This document shows, piece after piece, positions 55,701 to 64,000 of a stretch of DNA of 64,000 nt (its first letter is position 1; every line of letters begins with the position of its first letter). This DNA comes from Linnemannia hyalina (Eukaryota > Mortierellomycota > Mortierellomycetes > Mortierellales > Mortierellaceae): contig JAHRHY010000018.1 in assembly GCA_019671135.1 (NCBI GenBank), positions 558,001 to 622,000 of the forward strand. Direction: 5' to 3'. The notes under the pieces were generated by a model. That model searched no databases, was not told the origin of the DNA, and worked only from the letters and a program-made list of their open reading frames with translations. Both the position numbers and the translations under genes were made by a program.

Positions 55701-58700
55701 AGGACAATGAATCGAGACTGGGTATGAGGCGGTGAGAGGGGACAGAGGTTGAGTGTCTCCAGATGTCACGGCAACACTTTCCCAATCCGGATCGCTGGTC
55801 TCCTGGTTATCGCCTAGTTCGACAGCGGCGGCCATTTCGAGATTCCTGCTCTGGGTACCGGCCTTGATTTGGAGCATCAGGATGTTATGAGATCCTGAAA
55901 GAACAGCGCTTTTTAGTACCCTTAAGTCCTCCTGTTTCTTGTCTATATTAGACGATCCAGTTTGCCGTTGTCCCTCACTGAGGAGACGGCTCTTGGGATG
56001 GTCCAATGACGTGTCCTTCAGACTGGGAGCAGCGACTTTCAAAGATAACTGGATGCTCTCATTCAGGGTCGACGGTGCTTTTGCTGCTGATGAGTCGACT
56101 GTTGGCTGTTGAGTATCTGTGCAAGACTTATCCGCCTCGACACTCTCAGTGGCCTCGTTGATTGCTGTTGCTGGGTCTGACTCGAATGTCGATACTGTCG
56201 CCAAAGGGTGTTGGCCTCCAGTTGCGGTTTTGCGCAGGGGGCTCCTGGGCAATGTCGCGTACAACGAGATGTTTGAAGGACTGGGACTTAACATGGGCGA
56301 GACGTTGGAAGTTGCTGAGAGAGTAGAAAGTGAGCTCATCGAAGACGATGCGTAGTTGGACATGGAAGTCGAAGATGAGGTGTGAGGTAGAGGAGGGTGG
56401 TTGTAGGAGAGTGATGACGACGATGTGATAGAACCGGTTGAGGTGACTGAGGAGGTGCTGGGTTCAAAGCGAGATTGAAGCTGGGAAAACGAAGTCGAGG
56501 GACTAAAAGTGGCGGTTTTGTGTGTAGGCGATGATCCTGACTCGGTGCGTGGACTTTGTTGAAAGGAGGTGTAAGAGTGAGGAGGAGGAGAAGACGAGCG
56601 AGGTGAAGATGAAAGGGAAATGGGGGAAGGAGAGATGATGGATGGTTGGGGGGAGGTGGCCCTGGAGCTTGGAGCTCTTATGTTGACCAAGGAGGTTGTA
56701 GTCCAGTCTCGCATGGATGGGCGTGTGGCGGAGGCGTGACCACCAAAGCTGTGGTGGTAGAAGGAGTTGTTGTTATGGTTGGGTAAGGAGACCGTGCTAG
56801 AATTGGCGGGTGAACTTGAAGGAGAACGGGTACGAGCACAGGGTAGCTAGTTGGCAAAAGAGGATAGGTAGACGCAATCAGGGTTAACGAGGGTGGAACA
56901 TCGTGGGTGGGGAGCTGATTGGCTCGTGCGATAAAACCAAAGGACGCGCTTGTCTCGGAGCATAAAAAATGAGGATTTGATTTGGGGTCACAAACCCAGT
57001 TTTTATGACCTGTTATGACCTCTTTGGATCGCCATTCTTTACCTGCTGCTGACGCTGAGAGTCTTCTGACCTACGACCTGAACCTGTCCTCAAAAGACGA
57101 GAGGTTGCACGCGAGAACGAATTCGGTGCCGAACGAGGGGTACCGGTAACACCAGAGGAAGTAACAGGTAACGAAGGAGAAGGAGAAGGCGAACGAAGAA
57201 GAAGCTCTTGCTGGCCTTCTTGCTGCTGGTGATTCCCAAGAAGTGGTGTGCTGTGGTTACGGCTGTGACCAAGAAAAAGAAGAGGGGGTCGGTCCGTCGG
57301 AGTAGGACAATCTTGTTGCTGCTGCTTACTATCCCTTTCTTTGTGGTGGCCAAGGACGCGATTACTGACAAACTCTTTCAGGGCAATCCAGCTCTGAGGG
57401 CGCTTTTTGCGTTTCGAAAGGGACCTTTTGATGACCTCCTGCTCGGACAAGGGATAAGTCTCTAGTGAGGAGAGGTAGTCGAGCGAGTTTTGGACTTGAA
57501 TTTCCAGGTCGGTTGGGAATGGAGGCTCAATCGAGTAGTCTTCCTGGGGACGAAAGTAACGCAAGGGCTGGATGTCGGCGTAAATTAATGACGGGGTTAC
57601 TGTTAATTGTTGTTGTTGTTGATGCGGAAGGGAAGTGGCAGTGGAGGGGGAAGAAGGAGAAGAAGGTAATGAGAGTTGATGAGGGCAGGAGGCGAGTTTT
57701 TCAGGGGGACAGCGACAGTTGATGTCTGTGGTTGTGATGGTGACGGTTGTCTCGGTAGGGGTTGTTGTTGGTATTGGTGTTCCTGCTTCTGAGACAGGGG
57801 AAGTGGAGGGAGAAGAAGAAGAAGGGGCGAAGAAAGAGCCTGACGATTGCCCTATAGTTTGCAGCAGATGAGTAGGGACAGAGTGAGTAATTATAACCTG
57901 CTGTGTGTGAGCACGGAGGGTTTTTTTTTCTTTCGGTGAAGAATGGGGGTTGTGCGTTTGAGTGCGTGAGCGATGAACGGGACAGTATTTTTGGTCAAGG
58001 GCTAGCTAAAACGCAAGCTTTTGACATCCACGAGCGAGCACACATACGAGTTTGAATGGGTACACGTTGGATATGAGAGATGAGTAAAGCAAAAGGTATT
58101 GAGGGATTGGAGGGAATGAAAAAGAAAGAGATGGAAAAGACAAGGGGGGGATAGCGATAATATACAGGAAGACAGGAAGGAAGATGATAATACAGAGGAA
58201 GAAGGGAGAAAGGGCGATAGATATTTTGAAGGAGAAGAAAAAGAAAATGAGATAAAATGACATGGTGTTTGTCGTTTGTGTCGATATCAATTCCAACATC
58301 TCGAAAACCACAAACAAAACACACAAAGTGAACAGTGCGCAAAAGACAAATTTTGTGGCTGTATTTTACCTAAACAGAGAGCTTTCGGGGCAATAGATGG
58401 TTGGTGCTGCTGCTGCTGCTGCGAGTCTGGACAACTAGTGCAGTGGTGGCACGGCGCCGATGAATGAGGGGATGGCGCAAGGGTAGGTGGTCGTGTTGTC
58501 GAAGGCGATGATGATAATGAGGTTGACGATGAAAGAAAGGATAACGACGATGCGGCGGAAGACGAAGAGGATAATGAGGAGGATGTGAGGAAGGACTGGC
58601 TGGAATTGGTCGAATGGGGTCGTGAAATTTGGTGCACAGGCCGGAGATAGGATGAAGGTGAAAATGATTCTGTTGCTGTTGCCGTGGGATGCGATCCTGC

Positions 58701-61318
58701 AATGCGAAAAGGATGGATCGTATCGGGGAATCGTAAAGGGGCGGAGGCGAGGATGAAGGAAGGGGGAGGGATGGATGTCAGTTGCTTGTCAAGTAATGAA
58801 GTAATATGAGCGAGGCCGGGTGCAAAGTCAGGGTGTAATTTGTGGAAGTGCGATTGTATGTGAATGTGGTTATCAGTCAGGGAAACAGGAGATAGAGGGA
58901 GATAGAGAAACGCGCGCGAGCGAGAGAGGATAGGAGAGATAAATGCACGTCTTACAATGCCAATGCCAATGCCAATGCCAATGCCAATGGTAATGTTAAT
59001 TGGACGAACGAATGAATGAGAAGTGAAAGAAGGAAGTGTGGGTTTAATAATGCGGATTTGTGCAAAACGTGCAAGGGTCTACTGTGAAGAGAACAGCGGG
59101 AGGGTGCAATCAATGACAGGCGAAGGTGCCAACAGAGAAGGAAGACGAGAAAGAAGACGAGAGGAAGGGAAGGGTCACCAATGCTGGTTGTGCAAAGGGA
59201 AGAAAGGAAGAAAAAAAGGAAGAAAGAAGGAAATTGACGAGGAAAAAAAGAGTTCCCTGCGGTACGTGGTGGCCATTGAATTTGGGCTTTGCTCTCCTCA
59301 ACACGCACACTCACATACACTGCATTAAGGACAGAACAACGCTCCATACCATGATAATGGACATCCCCTCTCCTTGTTCTTAATCCTAAGTAATATGACA
59401 AATGAACTTCTTCGCTCCCATGTTTTTTTTCCCTTTGACTTATATACATGTATCTACCATGTACGTGTGTCTGCCCCCTCTCTTTTCCTATTCACCTTTT
59501 GTATTCTTTTCACTCTGTCTCCGTCTCTTTTCCACCTCATCCCTTCCCCTTTTCCATCCCCTTTTTCACTTTCCATTTGCCTCCATCCTCTCACAAGGTT
59601 CAATCCGGTACCAGCAATGCGAACAAAATAAATAAGCCCATTCAGGTGTTTTCTTTTGTTCTTGTTGTCCCTTTTTGCAAGCTTGTAACCAAAGGATTAC
59701 CATTGCATCTGTGCTCTCAGGTCAGCCAGCATCCCATTCACCCTTTTTTTCTTGTTGTTTGTTGTTTATGTTTAGGTTGTCTTTGGTTCTAGTTTTATCC
59801 CCCGTCCTCCCTTCGTCCCTTTCCCTCTCGATCCCTGTTCACTTTTTCTTCACGCTCTCTTGTGAGAAGAATGCAAGCGGGAAATCATGCATCTCGCTGG
59901 TAAAGCAAAAACACACTCACGATGCAAAATGAAAGAAAGGATAAAGGTTGAACGGATGCCACTTTGCTTAGGACTCATCTCCTGAAATATTTTGAACCGT
60001 GCGAATGCCATTATGTCGGCAAACACATGGATGGATGGATGGATGAGGGCACACGCGTTCATAAAACACCAACACTGTTTTGTTTGCCGGATCGATCCCC
60101 CCCCCCCCCCCCCTTTTCAAATCTCACCATTCTCACTTGGTGTATCTCACTCTCTTGATCTTTTTTATACGCACGCCAACAGCAGCGTCTAAAATAAAAA
60201 ACAAAAAGAAAATCAAGGCAACTGTCGGCATAAAAAGAAAAATTACCTTGCAAGATCTCCGTTGATGTTCGTTCGGTTGACGATGATGAAGAAAAGGAAG
60301 AGGAGGAAGAGGTCAAAGGAAAAGGCTGATTGGACGGAAATGAGGGGGAGGATGGTGGCAAGGATGTCCAAGCAGCAGCAGCAGCATGCAGTTGTTGTCG
60401 CTGTTGCGCGAAAAGAAAAGGAGGTGTTGTTGTTGAAGGTGAGATGGCGGGATCAGAGCGAGAAAAGTCAATTGTTGCCGCTTCTGTTTTAACTGTTCCT
60501 GTTGCTGTTGTTGCTGCTGGGTAATATGCTGAATTAGATGAAGATGGGGTAATAGAAGACGAGGGGGTGTTGTTGCCAACAACGCATGGTAGTCGCTGTT
60601 GCTGGTCAGCATCCAATGGAATCGATAAACACGGGCAGCCATATCCACAGGGTGCATGTGACGACGACGACGATGGTGGAGAAAATAATAACGAAGGAGA
60701 GTCGACGACGACGACCGTAGTAGCACTGGATGTTGGAAAACAAGGAGACGGTGACGCCAAGGACAAGGGCAAGGGTGGGTCTAAGGAGGATCTAGAACCG
60801 GATCCAATCCACGATTCCTGTTGTGTAGACGGTGATGCTAGTTGCTGTTGCTGTTGGGGTGCTAGTTGAGACTGAAGGTGGCGTGGTGGTTGGTGTCCCT
60901 GTTCTTGTTGATGCAGTTGCTGCCACTGTGGCGGGTCGTCAACGGGCTCGTCAGGAGTGCCACTCCAGCAGCAGCAGCAGCAATCGTCGATCAAATCTCG
61001 TTTCTGAGCTTTCTCTGCTGGCGCTGATGGTGAGAATACTGATGGTACCTGAAGGTACTGATCCTTGACTTTGACTGGCTGCAGCGCGTGGTCGGAGTCT
61101 GAGCCATGATGTCGGTTATGAGCATTGTGCGAATTTTTGTTGTTGTTACTGCTGTTGTCATGCCATTGTGCGTCTTGCTGCTCTCGAGGAGTGAGAGGAG
61201 GAGGAGAAGGAGTGTGGAGTAGACGATGAATAAGATGACGACGATATTCAAAGGGTTGGTCGTCGTCGTGAGTTGGGATCAACACCTCCTGCTGGATGGC
61301 AGTTGTTGTTGATGCCAT
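52772..61318 (-). CDS. Giant PH-domain protein, 2062 aa
   Basis: Five exons: 61318-60247, 58696-58370, 57851-57043, 56846-54142, 54047-52772; phases close throughout. The PH domain spans about 1605-1735: L-P-R-Y-T-C-S-V-F-R-E-G-C, R-T-F-A-H-L-R-G-T-A-L-R-L-Y, E-I-A-T-D-Y-K-Q-R-P-N-V-I-R-I-R and W-L-E-H-L-Q-A-A-A-N-I-A. It resembles the fungal PH family of yeast YHR131C/YNL144C; such domains usually bind phosphoinositides. A second conserved-looking block lies in exon 3 (I-Q-P-L-R-Y-F-R-P-Q-E-D-Y-S-I-E-P-P-F, then K-K-R-P-Q-S-W-I-A-L-K-E-F-V). The rest is Ser/Gln/Thr-rich. Exons 1-2 are the least certain. An alternative is separate genes at 52772-56714 and 57013-61318, but the donor CAG|GTAAAG at 57042 and the in-phase acceptor at 56847 favour one gene. 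Confidence 0.7.
58955..58990. repeat. (CAATGC)n hexanucleotide repeat
   Basis: Five perfect CAATGC units and one CAATGG, inside intron 1 of the PH gene. Confidence 0.95.
60097..60113. repeat. Poly-C tract, 17 bases
   Basis: Seventeen consecutive C lie about 130 bp from the donor of intron 1 of the PH gene. On the minus strand it is a G tract. Confidence 0.95.
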
Positions 61319-64000
61319 ATTACTGCTATTATCTGTTATTAATGCTGGTATGTTGTTGTTGATGATGTTGTTGTATATGGGTAGTGTGTGTAACTCTAGA
61401 AGGATGGGAGCAATTGAAATACAAAGGTTCTTTGGTGAGCAAATAGTGATGTGAGTATATGTGTGAGGAATGAATTGTCAATTGAGCAAGGAGGAGTGTG
61501 AGAAAAAAAGAAGGGAAGAAGAGTGCGACGATCGCCAAGAAGAAGGAAAGAGAAGTGACGATAGAGAAGAAGGGAAGAGAAGTTGTGTTGCGGAGAGAGG
61601 CAGATCTCAAGAGACCAAAAGAATTACCCGAGGGTGGAAGGAGCATAAAAAAAAAAGGATCGGGCCCTGGGTATCTCCCATTATTGTTGACAGGGTCTCT
61701 TTTTCCAGAGCGGACAAACAGGACATGCCAGCCGTTGCTGTTGTTTGCTGTTTATTCGAGAGGAGTTGTTCCAAAGGGCAGCCTAAATAAACCCTTATTT
61801 GTTGTCTCTGTTTCTGTCACTTTTTCATGCCCCTGCCGAGAATAGCATTTTACCATGCAGCTATGCCACGCCAGGAGAAAAAAAAAGCAATGCACGAGAC
61901 ACAACAAAGAATCCAATTGGTAATTGCAATGCAGAGGCAAGGGATGCGGGGAAGGAAGGAAAGAGAGGAAGGAGAGGAAAGAAGAGAAAGAAAGGGATAT
62001 GATACCATAAGAAAGGGTGAAGAAAAAGGGTAAGAACCTTTTATATTCTTCTCGTTGTCGCGATTCTTCCTTCTTGATCCCTTCTACTGTACTTACTTCC
62101 AACAAATGTGAAACCGCGCATACGCGCTTTTTTGCTTATGGCAGGCAGAATCTTGCCCTTCGCTGTTGGACACATCTTCAGTCACTCTTTTACTCTTCCC
62201 CCCTCGAAGAACTCCTTTCTCATATCATCATCGGCAGAGTCGTGCTCTTTCCCCTCGCTCTCTTTTGTCGTTCATCATCTACTTTTCTTCTTCCTTCTCT
62301 TTTTTCAGCCCGAGTAGACACACGTCCGATCATAGGATAATGTCGCATGGGGTTATTGCATGCTGTGTCCAAGTGTCACATCACACACGCCAGGGGTTGT
62401 CCATTTGGACATTCAGGACAAACACACCATACACACCGTGTCACCTCTGCATTTTTTACAAGAAGAGCGTCAGATCGGGCAGGGGAAAGGACATCAAGGA
62501 ATTGACAAAGGGCAAGGGAAGGTATCTAGCCCTGAATACATAAATCTCATCACGAGGGTAAAGTAACCTTGGTTTGGTCACCACCATCATCATCAACATC
62601 ATCCTGCTGCTTGATGACATGATTTCTGTCCCTTTGTCTGTTTAAAAAGATATTTTGGTGGCACGCATCCGTTTCCCTCGTGTTTGCCTCACTCGACAGC
62701 CCTTTCTTTCTCTCAAATAGACAAACAAACAGACCCCTGCCACTCTCGACTGATCCCCCCCTCCCCCTACCTCCTGTCTCTTTCTCCCGCCCATTCTCCT
62801 TTCCTATCCACAACTCTTCGCTTCGCAGAACAAGAAAAAAAACCAAATGGGCGTAGTATTGCGCAGGAGGGAAATTGGGACAATAAGAGATGACACATAC
62901 AAGGGGTGGGGTGGGGGGGGGGGACATATATTAGAAAAAATGGATCAATGGTGGCGGGTTAAGTAAAAATCGGACAAAATGTATGAACATGGCCATAAGC
63001 TCACGGCCATGGTCGGAACGTGGAAGTTGCAAAAGGTTGATGTAACGGACAAAAAAGATAAGAGTAGCAGCTAGCTAACCCCTATTGGCAATGGTGCTCT
63101 TCACAAAATAAAATAGCTTCTTGTTTCATATTGTGAAAGGTAAAATTGGGCGAGTCGGAGTAAAATCGTGAAGATTGCAGTGCAAGAGACAGGTGAGCAA
63201 GAGGTGAAGAAAGGAAAGAGAGATAGCGTGAAGTGAAGATAACAATGCCCCCTTTGCGGATACAAATGTGCATGTAGTCTCGACTCCGATCTGTGTTGAC
63301 GTTGAAAAGGGGTGAGGAATAGGCTGAGTGCCAAAATGGTATATGCTTGATGCTCATCCATTGTATCTCCGTTTTGGTGGGTTGAGGGTAGAATAATAAG
63401 CGAGAGGGGCAAGGATTGCGTGATGATATGCTGTTGTTGGCGTTTGAGAGTTGGGTGATAAGGTGAATTGGCGGAGGATTATTGTTATCTGCCGTTGTGT
63501 TGGGTACCTGACTGTTCTTGAATGAAGTGAAAGGCTGAAGTGAAAGGAGTGAAAGTGAAGTGAAAGTGAGGTAGTGTCGATGGATCAGCAGTTGTGACCG
63601 TTGGTGCCAGTGTGAGGTTAAGAATGGTCAATGCGACTTTGTGTGAAAGAACGAAAGCAAGAAAGAAGGAAGGGAGAGTGAAGGTATGTGAAAAGAGAAT
63701 AAGTGGGTGTGAATATGACGAGGAGGAGAAAAGGAAGAGGTGAAGAAGAAAGTCAGGAACAGAGTGAAGAAAGAAAAAGACGAAACGAAAAGAGAAGGCG
63801 ATGATGACAGGGTTTAAAACCCTGAATGCATGGACCACCCAACCACGCCTTTTTTTTCCTTCTCAAATACACAGTCACCTTGCCACTCGCAATGACATCA
63901 ACAGTGGTAACACACGGGCGGAACAAAAATGGCAAACGACGAGACACGACACCTAAAAGGGGATCAATTTGGGTGGAATGGAAAGAGGTCCTGCTCCCTG
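61319..64000. other. 2.7 kb upstream of the PH gene, no gene recognised
   Basis: This must contain the PH gene promoter and possibly a long 5' UTR. Purine-rich plus strand at 61490-61640 and 61940-62040 mirrors the pyrimidine-rich coding-strand context seen upstream of other genes. No frame, tRNA or repeat array beyond short homopolymers is supported up to the window edge. Confidence 0.5.

Larger units (their letters stand above)
58697..60246 (-). other. 1.55-kb first intron of the PH gene
   Basis: The donor is CAAG|GTAATT at 60246 and the acceptor TTGCAG at 58698-58697, joining phase 1 to a two-base remainder (glycine). It contains a (CAATGC)5 hexanucleotide repeat and 17 consecutive C. I see no gene inside it. 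Confidence 0.6.

Noticed and set aside
57043..57851. HMG-box in the K-K-R-P-Q-S-W-I-A-L segment of the PH protein
   Set aside because: Only the first helix start is reminiscent. The later conserved positions of an HMG box are missing.
58287..58702. 110-codon open frame in another minus-strand frame, His/Arg-rich
   Set aside because: The frame that joins in phase with exons 1 and 3 of the PH gene is a different one; this is its shadow.
1..64000. Mobile elements, CRISPR arrays or bacterial-type operons
   Set aside because: I found no transposase or reverse-transcriptase frames, terminal repeats or spaced repeat arrays. Repeats present are microsatellites and coding repeats.

Overview
The window is nuclear DNA from a filamentous fungus, most likely an early-diverging lineage such as Mortierellomycota. 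Nearly all genes carry several short spliceosomal introns (GT..AG with typical TAG or CAG acceptors), the encoded proteins are unmistakably fungal (Reg1-like phosphatase regulator, Trs65, Kre9/Knh-type GPI protein, Erv2), and many proteins have long Ser/Thr/Gln/Gly-rich tails. The lineage assignment is inference from gene architecture and family mix. No marker gene settles it.

Layout from left to right. The 3' part of a Reg1-like PP1 regulator (+); RPS11 (+, with an 849-nt first intron); a secreted I9-type inhibitor (-); an LLPH/YBL028C-type ribosome-biogenesis protein (+); EMC10 (-); a BUR1/CDK9 kinase (+, with a GC-AG intron); an unknown 341-aa protein (+); cyclophilin A (-, with a 6-nt micro-exon); a U2B''-like RNA-binding protein (+); an unknown 411-aa protein (-); mitochondrial ATP synthase alpha (-); a GPI-anchored Kre9/Knh-like protein (-); a secreted 236-aa amphipathic Lys/Val-rich protein (-). 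A 3.7-kb stretch without a recognisable gene follows. Then come GET3 (+); a SANT/Myb-like protein (-); an Erv2-type sulfhydryl oxidase (-); Trs65 (+); a secreted 770-aa protein with bulb-lectin-like repeats (+); mitochondrial uL13m (-) divergent from mitochondrial IF-2 (+); a 1073-aa single-pass membrane protein with four 20-residue repeats (+); an unknown 864-aa Ser/Thr-rich protein (-); and a five-exon gene of about 8.5 kb encoding a 2062-aa PH-domain protein (-).

All splice models were assembled by hand from splice consensus, reading phase and protein-family continuity; phases close in every multi-exon model. Functionally the window mixes housekeeping genes (translation, splicing, transcription elongation, respiration, folding), secretory-pathway genes (EMC10, GET3, Erv2, Trs65) and secreted or surface proteins. 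Several pairs are head-to-head. The clearest functional pair is uL13m with mIF-2, both mitochondrial translation. Cyclophilin A and U2B'' share a promoter with a perfect CRE palindrome.

I found no mobile element, CRISPR array, rRNA or tRNA. The most unusual items are the cyclophilin micro-exon with a neighbouring candidate poison exon, two GC-AG introns, the giant PH gene with one CAG microsatellite read in three frames, and the prepro-type amphipathic secreted protein.
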